Under the pieces are notes generated by a model. That model was not told where the DNA came from and did not search any database. It was given only the letters and a program-made list of their open reading frames with translations. Source: a virus. From it: a stretch of DNA of 64,000 nt. Positions 27,801-34,920 of the stretch are shown piece by piece (position 1 is the stretch's first letter; every line of letters starts with the position of its first letter). Both the position numbers and the translations under genes were made by a program. The stretch covers positions 62,001 to 126,000 of the IMG/VR virus record IMGVR_UViG_3300030107_002709. The stretch is one strand, 5' to 3'.

Positions 27801-30800
27801 CTAGTTCTAATAGTATTACCAATACCACTTAGATCACCAAGTGATGTGTCTTCACCAAACTCAGTAGAAGTCTTACTCTCTACAGATCCACCAGCACTGA
27901 ATAATGAACCACCAGTAGTAGGATCTCTGAATACAACAGAATCTGCACCAATACCTGATGTCTGAAGTGTTCCTGTTAGAGGATATACTGTAGATGTATG
28001 TACAGTTAAACCATAATCCTCTTCACCTTGTTGGATGTTAAGGTCGCCATACTCACCAAATACTGTTGCATTATCAACGATGTTACCTTCATCATCAACA
28101 GAGAATACATTAATGGAAGACTCGTTGTAATCGAAGGTTACCGATTCAGCAGCACCACCGATGGTAGGTAAGTTATAGTAACCAACATAACTCCATGCAT
28201 ATCTGTAAGTGTTACCGATATATGCAGGTGCAGTAAAGATATCAAATAGTGCAGTATCTTCAGTAGGTTGATAACCAACACACTCAGCAGCACCACCTAT
28301 TGAGTATAGAGAACCTTCACCAATCTGACCCCAGATAGGAATGAATCTAACATCACCAGATTCTTCTTGTGTCTTCTCATCCCCTACCTGTGGGAATGTA
28401 CCATAAGGTTTCGTCTCATAGGTGAGTGGTAATTCATCAATCTCTGCCTGAGTCCATCTTGCTCTTGTTAGACTTAGGTTAAGTGATCCGAATGGAGTAG
28501 CAGTAGATGTGAATATAATCTGTCCCTGATCATACTCTCCACCATACTGAGGTTCTGCTACAGAACCATAGTCATCAACTACAGTTACAGAATCAACTAT
28601 TAATCCATTATCTTCTGTTCCATATGGAATAGTTGATGATTCGTTGTATGCCCATGATATAGATTCTGCAACTCCATTAAGAGTGAACAATCCACCTGTA
28701 CCTGGAGGTGCATTCCATACAAAGCTATAGGTGTTACCAATGTATGCTGGTGCAGTGTAGATATCAAATAGTGTTGTAGCATCACCAAGTTCTGTCGTGC
28801 TAACACATTCACTAGCTCCACCAGCACTGAATAGTGATCCACCTTGTGTAGGATCTCTGAATACAGTAGCACTTGGAGAAGTACCAGATGTCTGGAGTGT
28901 TCCTGTAAGTGGGAGAACTGTGCTAGTCCAGAATACCCAACCATAATCCTCTTCACCACCAGACTGAGGTGCAGTAATATCTGTTCTATTATCAAAGACA
29001 GTAGCAGCATCTGTTATAAGACCACTATCATCAGTAGTGAATACAACGATAGAATTCTCATTGTAATCATATGTTATGGACTCAGCTGCACCACCGATAG
29101 TTGGTACTGACGCATAACCAGTGTAATTCCAGCAGAAGCTATAGGTGTTACCTATACTTGCAGGTGAAGTATAGATATCGAATAGTGTTGTAGAATCTCC
29201 AAGTTCTGTTGTAGATACACATTCTGCAGCACCACCCACAGTTGGTATACTACCACTACCAGCAGGTGCTCTCCATACAAATCTATATGTGTTACCAATC
29301 CATTCAGGTGCAGTGAATATATCAATAGATCCTGTAAGAGGATATACTGTCTCACCATAGATTACTGAACCATAATCATTCTCTGCTTCTTGTGGAAGTG
29401 CTACACTACCATCATCAAAATGATCAGTTAGATAATTTGTAGCATCTGTTACTAATCCTATATCCTCAGTAGTGAAGGTAACAATAGAAGACTCGTTATA
29501 ATCGAATGTTACAGACTCGGCAGCTCCACCGACTCTGGACATAGCACCAGAACCAGATTCACTGAAGGTAGCAGTTGCAACCATGCTACCAGCATAGTAT
29601 CTACCACCAACTATCTGGAATATACCAGTTGTATTTGGTTCTACAGTTACAGATTCAGAAGCACCACCAACTGAGAATAGAGATCCAGAACCAGTTTGAC
29701 CCCAGACAGGAATGAATCGAAGATGACCTGCTTCTTCTTGTGTCTTCTCATCCCCTACCTGTGGGAATGTACCATATGGTTTGGTAGTATATTCTGGATT
29801 AAGTTCATCAATCTGTGCCTGAGTCCACAATTCTCTTGTGAGACTGAAGGTGAATGTTCCCTGTGCAGAATTAGCAGTAGAAGTGTAAGTAACTAAACCA
29901 TAATTCTCTTCACCACCATACTGAACTTCTGTAACGTCACCAAGATCAACATCAGTAGTAGCAGCATCTATTACAAGACCACTATCTTCACTACTAAATG
30001 GTACAACTGTACTATCACTATAATCAAATACAACTTTCTCAACTCCACCACCAATTCTTGATATAGAACCAGATCCAATCTCTCTAAAGATAACATATTC
30101 AGTAGCAGCACCACTAAGATCTCCTAATGAAGTATCTTCACCAAGCTCAGTAGTACTCTTACTCTCTACAGCACCAAGAGCAGTGAATATGGATACAGGA
30201 TCTGCAATGTATCTTCTCTGGAAGGAATAAGTCTCACCAAAGAACTGTAGATTGGTGATGCTATATGATCCAACTAGAGGATATGCAACAGAACTATAAA
30301 GAACAGAACCATAATCATCTTCACCCTCTTGTATATCAGCAACATTACCTTGATCAACTACTACTGCTGCATCTGTTATCAGACCATTATCATCTGTTGA
30401 GTATGGAACGATAGATGATTCATTGTAATCGAAGGTGACTTTTTCAGCTCCACCACCAATTCTGGATATAGCACCAGATCCAATCTCTCTAAATGTTGCT
30501 TGAAGGTTAGTATATGCACCAGACCAAGTAAACAGTGCAATATCTTCAACTGGTTGATATCCAACTGCCTCGGAAGCTCCTCCCATACTGAAGAGGTTAC
30601 CACTCTGTACGAATCCATGACCCCAAGTGAATGAATAGGTATCAAAGTTATGACCTTCGGTATCAGAAAGACCTGGATTAGTTGGATCGAAATAATTCTC
30701 TGGAGTTGAATCATTAATAACTTTAGGATCAGTCCTGATAGTAAGTCCACCCATTGAGGTTGCAACACCCTCATGCCAGATGTACCACCAGTTCTCTGAT

Positions 30801-32206
30801 AACCATCCTTCAGTAACAAGACCCCAATTCTCTGAGTCAACTGGACTATCTGTTATTGATCCCCAGTTCTGAGTACTGTATCCAATCGTAGCAGTTTCAT
30901 CATATCCATATGTTCTTAGTATTGCTACACCACCAGTTACAGGTAGAGAACCAGATCCTGTCCAATGATATTGGAACTTAAGATTACTATATGCACCAGA
31001 CCAATTGAATAGAGTGGTCTCTCCTCCAACTACACTATCAGTTCTACACTCAGCAGATCCACCAGCACTGAATAGAGATCCAGATGCAGTCCAATGTGGT
31101 GCATTGGTTGTAAAGTCTTGACCAGTGATATGGATAGATCCTTCACCTTCCCAGTACCTAGCGTAAGTACCATCTCCTTGAATATCATAGAGAGCAACGA
31201 ACTCATAGGTTCCAGTATTCGCCTCTACGTTATTCCATATAATTCCACCATTATCATATTCACCAGCAGTAACTGGTTTGGTTGTTGTACCAAGATCTTC
31301 AGTCTCACTAAATCCATACCAAACTAATCCATTATCTTCTGTCTCTAATGTAAATCCTGACTCTTCATTAAACTCATGTACAAACTTCTCAATACCAGCA
31401 CTTCCGAATGAAGCATCACCAGACATGATCTCACGACTTGTCTTGGAGTATGTCTCTCCACCAGTTAGACTGAATAATGTTGTCTTGTCTCCAAATTCTG
31501 TAGAGGTCTTAGTCTCTGAGAGACCACTTGCAGCGAATAGACCACCTGAACCTGTTCTGTCTGTAGTAAAGCTATAAGTATTAAATTCTGCCCAAGGTGC
31601 ACTATTAAACTCACAATATGCTGTTGCACCTCTTACATCACCTATGTTGTATACAAATCCCCAAGATTCTTCTCCTCCATCTTTAGGATCTAGTATACCC
31701 CCAAAGTCCAAAAGACTTGGGACTGCATCGACAGCTCCCAAGTCTTCTGTGGTGAATGGTACGAATAAAAATTCGTTCCAATCTAATGTTGTTGTTACCT
31801 CACAAGTACCAGATACAGTAAGCCCACCAGAACCTAACCAGAACGCACTGCTGCGTTCCATACCACCGCCCATCTCAAATAGGGATCCAGTACCAACCCA
31901 GAACTTCCTGATGCCTTCTACGGCGGTAGAGGCGAGGTGAGCAGTTCCATCAGCAACAAAATTACCATGACTGAAGCTTACTCTTGATATTCCACCAGAT
32001 ATAGTTGCTGTTCCAAATGGGTAATGATCTGTTGATATGGAGATTTCTCCATAACTATCTTGACTTAAATTACTTTCTGCTTCTAAATTTGTCGGAGCAT
32101 CACCTATCGATCCATAATCATCCGTTACGTTAAGGACAGTAACATCGCCGTAACTTTCGGTAGAGTATAGAGAAATCGTATTTGAATCGTAGGTGTATTT
32201 GTTCAT
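21842..32206 (-). CDS. Giant repeat protein (3454 aa), putative adhesin or fiber
   Basis: One uninterrupted 10.4-kb frame. The N-terminal two thirds contain about 17 modules headed by a motif like FDYNESSIVTFTTEDIGLVTD and followed by DYGSVIY-type and GSGSLFTAGGAAES-type segments. The C-terminal third (after about residue 2480) switches to short modules of roughly 25-50 residues such as GSGSITLSG and SGAAESATVDYE, often separated by NPPEDT. A third unit with QVGDEKTQEES occurs three times. No enzymatic motif or membrane segment is seen. Most likely a long fibrous surface or tail protein. Base-level repeats suggest expansion by recombination. Confidence 0.78.
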   Translation of the reverse strand: MNKYTYDSNTISLYSTESYGDVTVLNVTDDYGSIGDAPTNLEAESNLSQDSYGEISISTDHYPFGTATISGGISRVSFSHGNFVADGTAHLASTAVEGIRKFWVGTGSLFEMGGGMERSSAFWLGSGGLTVSGTCEVTTTLDWNEFLFVPFTTEDLGAVDAVPSLLDFGGILDPKDGGEESWGFVYNIGDVRGATAYCEFNSAPWAEFNTYSFTTDRTGSGGLFAASGLSETKTSTEFGDKTTLFSLTGGETYSKTSREIMSGDASFGSAGIEKFVHEFNEESGFTLETEDNGLVWYGFSETEDLGTTTKPVTAGEYDNGGIIWNNVEANTGTYEFVALYDIQGDGTYARYWEGEGSIHITGQDFTTNAPHWTASGSLFSAGGSAECRTDSVVGGETTLFNWSGAYSNLKFQYHWTGSGSLPVTGGVAILRTYGYDETATIGYSTQNWGSITDSPVDSENWGLVTEGWLSENWWYIWHEGVATSMGGLTIRTDPKVINDSTPENYFDPTNPGLSDTEGHNFDTYSFTWGHGFVQSGNLFSMGGASEAVGYQPVEDIALFTWSGAYTNLQATFREIGSGAISRIGGGAEKVTFDYNESSIVPYSTDDNGLITDAAVVVDQGNVADIQEGEDDYGSVLYSSVAYPLVGSYSITNLQFFGETYSFQRRYIADPVSIFTALGAVESKSTTELGEDTSLGDLSGAATEYVIFREIGSGSISRIGGGVEKVVFDYSDSTVVPFSSEDSGLVIDAATTDVDLGDVTEVQYGGEENYGLVTYTSTANSAQGTFTFSLTRELWTQAQIDELNPEYTTKPYGTFPQVGDEKTQEEAGHLRFIPVWGQTGSGSLFSVGGASESVTVEPNTTGIFQIVGGRYYAGSMVATATFSESGSGAMSRVGGAAESVTFDYNESSIVTFTTEDIGLVTDATNYLTDHFDDGSVALPQEAENDYGSVIYGETVYPLTGSIDIFTAPEWIGNTYRFVWRAPAGSGSIPTVGGAAECVSTTELGDSTTLFDIYTSPASIGNTYSFCWNYTGYASVPTIGGAAESITYDYNENSIVVFTTDDSGLITDAATVFDNRTDITAPQSGGEEDYGWVFWTSTVLPLTGTLQTSGTSPSATVFRDPTQGGSLFSAGGASECVSTTELGDATTLFDIYTAPAYIGNTYSFVWNAPPGTGGLFTLNGVAESISWAYNESSTIPYGTEDNGLIVDSVTVVDDYGSVAEPQYGGEYDQGQIIFTSTATPFGSLNLSLTRARWTQAEIDELPLTYETKPYGTFPQVGDEKTQEESGDVRFIPIWGQIGEGSLYSIGGAAECVGYQPTEDTALFDIFTAPAYIGNTYRYAWSYVGYYNLPTIGGAAESVTFDYNESSINVFSVDDEGNIVDNATVFGEYGDLNIQQGEEDYGLTVHTSTVYPLTGTLQTSGIGADSVVFRDPTTGGSLFSAGGSVESKTSTEFGEDTSLGDLSGIGNTIRTRDWVGSGSLFTALGAAESVTFDYNESSIVTVGSDDYGLITDAATTNIDQGGVADIQEGEDDHGSIIYTETVYPVTGLVTLTTAPQFINNTYSFCWNFVSDSGSLFTAGGSAESATVDWESTGLFDIFTAPAYIGNTYSFVWNAPPGTGGLFSIVDAAECVTWNYAPGPVIPFSTIDWGAVTDLTHPTNDVISYGDFGLFDEDTEDYGFVIYTSDVVSNSGTYTLSLTRARWTQEEIDALNPDYLTEPYGTFPQVGDEKTQEESGDIKYEPSYAHEGSGSIFTIGGASESAVYQPTEDTVLYDIFTAPQFIGNTYRFCWNAPFVEGGLFGIGGCVEARTYDYNDSASVSFSSADYGLVTDATHPINDVINYGSVSDPTSDGEEDYESIIYSQAVDATAGTYTYSGAVTQSFSKGLYTGVGSLFSTGGAGECVSTTEFGEDTSLGDLGGAGSQSSTVVEIGSGSIFRAGGAAECRTYDYDQNAIVVFTSTDHGLVVDSVVTSDDQGSVDTIQSGGEYDYGSVLYSADAIPVTGTYVVDGSVSTAFTFGNFTGSGSLFTASGAAESSTYSPENDTCLYDIFTAPQFIGNTYSFVWNAPPGTGGLFSVGGCVEARAYAYNESASQAFSTEDNGFISDTVTTIDDHGDFGYVGDDTEDHGQVWLGATNGAAANGTLTFGGEVFEIYKPAYAHFGEGSLFTALGAAESFTTTEFGEDTSLGDLSGTHSIARTFSEVGTGSIFTVVGGAESRTYNYDINLTAITYQDDNGSITDSATTFDDQGTVHPPQDGGEYDYGSIWIGLGSQLWRSSDTVSASGTYHLGLISDTVGVARTFGHIASGSLFATGGAAEVVAYDYEDTTLYDIFTAPQFIGNTYSFSWQYYGSGNINSLGGAAESRTWHYSDTLPSVLVVDDEGNIVDATTVFADYGDLGVKWGGEEDYGSNNTLAHPGLAASGTYTIGGVANTPFVWREGCEGGTYLVSGEGIERPTTALTGEGTAYIYTAPQFVGNTYAFTWGHGFVQSGSLFSAGGAAESTTTNPPEDTLLYTVAGTRISERQTFAESGSGSITLSGAAVERQTDAEIGSGTVTLSGTGAESKSFANFDGSGSLFTAGGAVEMVAVLEGGIGLWTYSGSGIEKHTERYIGSGSATVSGEANVSIAKAPYIGSGSITISGTKAESFTPAPEIGSGSLFTTSGAAESATVDYESTYLFTIVGSTHYTFSLRHIGAGSLYTSSGAAESTTTNPPEDTALFAVGGTKAESFTPATEVGSGSITLSGAGSENYTGAFEGSGTATITGEADLIYRVRYFGSGTLFTGSGAAESVTTNPPESTSLHQIGGTRIEKAVYREIGSGSVTLSGTASTRYIPHITGSGTYTVGGACTFKVRYILTGSGNVFTAGGAAEAVGTNPPEDIALFVWSGISENQWSPSWVGQGSYFTSGEIPEPLITKHWTASGSLFSVGGAAESFSANIDGIGLYEISGSGSQRSTVSEVGSGSLWTASGASESIGTNPPESTVLYTYVGAGIEKHTERWVGSGSTTFSGAVSDIQRTFAESGSGSITISGSALESQTDDWVGSGSLFTAGGSAESTTTNPPENTVLYTWTGAGTEKHTENWVGSGSATVSGAVSDVQRTFAETGSGSLFTALGAAESISTSEISTGIFTISGDGAPSRTRPFIGSGSITISGTKAESFTPAPEIGTGTATFTGEASIRWIPSWIGSGTATISGQVTDIQITKHWTGSGSLFTASGSAESITTNPPEDTLLYTVAGNGSEARTVILSGSGTVTFSGEARTIFTPNNIGSGSIYVAGNLDERQTDHYHGSGTATISGDSDDARARSHVGSGSLFTASGAAESATVDYEDTTLYDIFGHGAEAFVRKGYVGSGSFSDIGGAVTNIKLTHNPPEDTAQYTVSGEVTNIKRSFGYTAPYGTLFAFSGGVESATVDYENILLTTIGGSADDKFVRSAYIGEGTITLSGESLNELRTFEPPFMFATII
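26990..29850 (-). repeat. Three spaced copies of a near-identical unit within the giant gene
   Basis: Copies lie at about 27006-27140, 28329-28475 and 29700-29850. Each encodes a unit containing WTQxxID, PYGTFPQVGDEKTQEE and is nearly identical at the base level over stretches such as tcttctcatcccctac. The copies are spaced about 1.3 kb apart, consistent with duplication of a larger multi-module block. Confidence 0.8.
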
Positions 32207-32224
32207 ACTTTACGAAAACAATAA

Positions 32225-32251
32225 GAAGGGGGTGGAATATCTCCAACCCCC
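32225..32251 (-). terminator. Probable Rho-independent terminator
   Basis: On the minus strand GGGGG-TTGGA pairs with TCCA-CCCCC (one bulge), followed by TTCTTATT. It lies between the 341-aa structural gene and the giant repeat gene. Confidence 0.65.
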
Positions 32252-32279
32252 ATCCTAATATACTTAATAGTATTAATGA

Positions 32280-33305
32280 TCAGTCGAGGCTGATGTTCAA
32301 TGTAACCTTAATTTGGTCACCGTTGTTCTGAATTGGGTATGGACCATTTGTAAATCTTTCAGCGAACATTATGCTGCTGTAAAGAGTTAGGTTACCAGTT
32401 CCATCCAATGCAGGAGTTGTGGTGAAGGTTGATGTTGAAGGTGTACTAAAGATTGTGTATGTCTGCTCTGTAGTTGTAGTGTTTGAAGTACCACGTGCAA
32501 TGTAAATAACATCGCCTGGTTGTAAACCGTGAGCTTGAGTAACAGTTACTGAAGTATAGTCAAGTGTGATACTTGGATCAGTAGCACCCTGAATGTTATC
32601 AGTTAGAGCAACAGCAGCGTTAGCAGCATCAACGAGATAGATACGTCTTTGAGCACGATCAATACCACCAATAACTGTAGCGGCTGGAACAGCAGTGTTA
32701 CCACCAATAGTCATTCCGATTGTAATGTTGTCCATTACGGAAGCTACGTTAGGAAGTGTGATATAGTCGTTACCAATAACTCCAATACATACGTTTGAGT
32801 TATCACCCTTTGTTATAGTAGTAGCAGCAGCACCAACAGCAGCATCAGCAACACCTTGCACAGCAAGAGGCATATTGTTTGCTCTTACAATGTAGTAACC
32901 ATATACGTTACCAGCAGCAGCATCAAATGTGAAAGTCTGTTCTGGGTAAGTAGCAGTTGTTACAACACCAGCAGTAGCATCTTGATTAATTTTCCACTGC
33001 CCACCATTTAGGAGAATACCATACTGTTCAGTATAATCGTAACGTGATTCAGTACGGTTGTTTACACATGTAGGATAACCTGTGTTTACAGTTTGACCAT
33101 ACTTGTTTGTATTACCATCTTGGTATGGTTCATAGTATGCTGTCGCACTAGGCACGTCTGCTTCAGCAGGGGTGGTGTCAGTAGTGTAAAGCTTAAGAAT
33201 TAGATCCCTTGGTGCATTATCCTCTCTATCCAAAACGAAGTTGTTCTGGTTAACGAGATAACGAAGTGACTCAAGTTCGCCAATATTAGGTACTAGCAGT
33301 GCCAT
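32280..33305 (-). CDS. Virion structural protein
   Basis: A 341-aa protein beginning MALLVPNIGELESLRYLVNQ, a start seen in T4-like cyanophage structural proteins encoded near the fiber genes. The middle is Ala/Thr/Val-rich beta sequence, with a TVTQAHGLQPGDVIYIARG segment also found in phage fiber proteins. It ends in NNGDQIKVTLNISLD. It has its own perfect late promoter and terminator, so it is a single-gene unit that is probably made in quantity. Exact location in the virion unknown. Confidence 0.72.
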   Translation of the reverse strand: MALLVPNIGELESLRYLVNQNNFVLDREDNAPRDLILKLYTTDTTPAEADVPSATAYYEPYQDGNTNKYGQTVNTGYPTCVNNRTESRYDYTEQYGILLNGGQWKINQDATAGVVTTATYPEQTFTFDAAAGNVYGYYIVRANNMPLAVQGVADAAVGAAATTITKGDNSNVCIGVIGNDYITLPNVASVMDNITIGMTIGGNTAVPAATVIGGIDRAQRRIYLVDAANAAVALTDNIQGATDPSITLDYTSVTVTQAHGLQPGDVIYIARGTSNTTTTEQTYTIFSTPSTSTFTTTPALDGTGNLTLYSSIMFAERFTNGPYPIQNNGDQIKVTLNISLD

Positions 33306-33347
33306 TTAATTTGTCTCCGAAAATCGTTTGTGTTGCTTACTTACGTT

Positions 33348-33355
33348 TATTTATA
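33348..33355 (-). promoter_or_regulatory. T4-type late promoter (TATAAATA)
   Basis: Perfect TATAAATA on the minus strand, 43 bases before the gene starting at 33305, immediately after the terminator of the upstream unit. Confidence 0.8.
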
Positions 33356-33377
33356 AAATAATCGCTCCTCGATTATT
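33353..33377 (-). terminator. Rho-independent terminator
   Basis: An 8-bp perfect stem AATAATCG/CGATTATT with a five-base loop, followed on the minus strand by T residues. It ends the unit finishing at 33380 and abuts the next late promoter. Confidence 0.7.
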
Positions 33378-33379
33378 TA

Positions 33380-34084
33380 TCAAAGGAAAACTTTAAGAGA
33401 TAACATAAATCTCCTAATCTGGTTTACCTGGTCAACTCGGAACCGTAACATATCCCCAGCTATTAAATCTTTATCCCAATTAGTTAAAACATCACCAGAT
33501 GCTTTCAAGTTTCCATTAATGGTTGGTTTATCACCACCAGTTATAGTTTGGAAGTTGGGAAAATCGTTGAATGTACATTTCTGTACGTCCATAATAAGAA
33601 TACCAACTACATCTGAAGTTAGTGTCCACGACTGGATTCTTCCAGTTACATCTATCTGTAGTTCACCTTTCTCTCCAGTGTTCATATCTACAGAACCACT
33701 ACCATAAACAAAATTAATTGTTCTAGTAAGATCTGCAGTTGTTGATTGAGCAACAGTGAAAAGCTTATCTCCAGCAGAAGGTGGAGTTGGGAATATTATC
33801 TTACTCCCACTAACAGTATAATCTACTCCTGGATGTTGAAGTAATCCATTAATAGAAACAATTAACTGTCCTTCATTTGTTGGAAAGTATGGAGTGCCTC
33901 CTTCTGTTAAATCAAATTCTGTTCTCGTTCCATCGAACTGAGCAGTGAAATCATCAAGAACCTCATTATTATTCTGCAAATACTTTGCAGGTATATCATA
34001 ATTTACACCAACTGCAAATTTCTTCTTGGCCTCAGAAACTATATTATAGTTTTGAGATTGTACTGATACATTATAGGTAGGCAT
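33380..34084 (-). CDS. Virion structural protein
   Basis: A 234-aa protein beginning MPTYNVSVQSQNYNIVSEAK. Middle segment GQLIVSINGLLQHPGVDYTV followed by IIFPTPPSAGDKLFTVA is a recurring beta-module of phage tail and fiber proteins. The C-terminus (RVDQVNQIRRFMLSLKVFL) resembles ends of other cyanophage structural proteins. It overlaps the next gene upstream by one base. A tail or fiber attachment role is likely but unproven. Confidence 0.68.
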   Translation of the reverse strand: MPTYNVSVQSQNYNIVSEAKKKFAVGVNYDIPAKYLQNNNEVLDDFTAQFDGTRTEFDLTEGGTPYFPTNEGQLIVSINGLLQHPGVDYTVSGSKIIFPTPPSAGDKLFTVAQSTTADLTRTINFVYGSGSVDMNTGEKGELQIDVTGRIQSWTLTSDVVGILIMDVQKCTFNDFPNFQTITGGDKPTINGNLKASGDVLTNWDKDLIAGDMLRFRVDQVNQIRRFMLSLKVFL

Positions 34085-34419
34085 CAGGAAACTCCAGGTG
34101 TTACTTCTATTATTCCTTCAATAACTCTTGACTTAGTACCTGAAGGTGCAGTCAAAAGAATATCATAAACATACCTTCGAGCTTCTAAGGTAGTTGATGT
34201 AGCATTAGGAAGGGTTATTGATAATTGTCCGTTATATCTGTCTGGAAAATCAACTGTAAAGTCTGTTGATGTAGATGAAGTAAAACTTCGTTTCAATTTC
34301 GCTACAGCACTATAACCAGTTAAATTTAACGGTGTTGTATTCGCTTCATTCTGAATATTAAAGGTCGCACTAAAGTCGGTTCCTTTCTCACAAATTAAAT
34401 TTATTGGTATAGCAGCCAT
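34084..34419 (-). CDS. Ig-like phage tail-associated protein
   Basis: A 111-aa beta protein. The pattern GTDFSATFNIQ, LNLTGYSAVAKLK, then RYVYDILLTAPSG and VIEGIIEVTPGVS matches a small immunoglobulin-like domain found in many tailed-phage baseplate or fiber accessory proteins. It is preceded by a GCTAAATA late promoter variant that lies in the loop of the upstream terminator. It probably co-assembles with the 234-aa protein with which it is translationally coupled. Confidence 0.68.
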   Translation of the reverse strand: MAAIPINLICEKGTDFSATFNIQNEANTTPLNLTGYSAVAKLKRSFTSSTSTDFTVDFPDRYNGQLSITLPNATSTTLEARRYVYDILLTAPSGTKSRVIEGIIEVTPGVS

Positions 34420-34427
34420 CTGACATA

Positions 34428-34457
34428 TAAAGAACCCCTCACTATTTAGCGAGGGGG
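34428..34457 (-). terminator. Rho-independent terminator with embedded promoter-like loop
   Basis: On the minus strand CCCCTC pairs with GAGGGG around a 10-base loop, followed by TTCTTT. It ends the unit finishing at 34465. The loop contains GCTAAATA. Confidence 0.8.
34443..34450 (-). promoter_or_regulatory. Probable late promoter variant (GCTAAATA)
   Basis: GCTAAATA on the minus strand, 24 bases before the ATG at 34419, located in the terminator loop. It is identical to the candidate upstream of gp13. Confidence 0.45.
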
Positions 34458-34464
34458 AACTTTG

Positions 34465-34707
34465 TTATTCGGTTGGAGGTGTTTCTGGTGTTTCCGTTTC
34501 TGGTACTGGTAATGGTTCAGCATTAACTTCACCAGTCAAAATACCAAGGGTTTCTAGTCCACCCTGAAGCTTTGTACGATACTCTCTAAGACGAATAAGT
34601 TCTGTCTCTGCCTTAGAAATTTTATCGTTAGCATCAGAAAGTTGTTTAGTAAACTCTTCTCTCAACGCAGCTGGTTCCATAGGACCAGCATTTGGTGTTT
34701 GGGTCAT
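34465..34707 (-). CDS. Small coiled-coil protein
   Basis: An 80-aa protein. Residues about 15-55 form a heptad-like helix (LREEFTKQLSDANDKISKAE), and residues 60-80 are a Pro/Glu/Thr-rich tail. It may be a small virion or assembly protein. A late promoter variant AATAAATA lies 21 bases upstream and a strong terminator follows directly, making it a possible single-gene unit. Function unknown. Confidence 0.72.
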   Translation of the reverse strand: MTQTPNAGPMEPAALREEFTKQLSDANDKISKAETELIRLREYRTKLQGGLETLGILTGEVNAEPLPVPETETPETPPTE

Positions 34708-34722
34708 AATAAGTGATCGATC

Positions 34723-34920
34723 TTACTTATTTATTATAGCACGAATCATCGATTTTAGCTCAGCAAGTTCGGATTTTACCATCTGTAATTCCATATCAGA
34801 ATATTTTGATCGAGCTCTTGCTGCTCTAATCTGATCAAATGCTTTCTTATCCTTATTGATTATAGCACCAGTTTCCGAGTCTCTATAAAGACCGTCCTCA
34901 CCTTCTACTTGGATATCCAT
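34723..34920 (-). CDS. Small coiled-coil protein
   Basis: A 65-aa protein beginning MDIQVEGEDGLYRDSETGAI, with a short beta hairpin followed by a helix (residues 30-65, SDMELQMVKSELAELKSMIR). Its ATG overlaps the end of the 2739-aa gene by one base, so it is translationally coupled to that baseplate gene. A role in baseplate or fiber assembly is only positional inference. Confidence 0.72.
   Translation of the reverse strand: MDIQVEGEDGLYRDSETGAIINKDKKAFDQIRAARARSKYSDMELQMVKSELAELKSMIRAIINK
34728..34735 (-). promoter_or_regulatory. Probable late promoter variant (AATAAATA)
   Basis: AATAAATA on the minus strand, one mismatch from the late consensus, 21 bases before the ATG at 34707 and overlapping the end of the upstream gene. 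Confidence 0.45.

Noticed and set aside
21842-32206. CRISPR array, because of many regularly repeated short sequences
   Set aside because: Repeats are in frame, encode protein, differ in length and sequence, and have no unique spacers of constant size.
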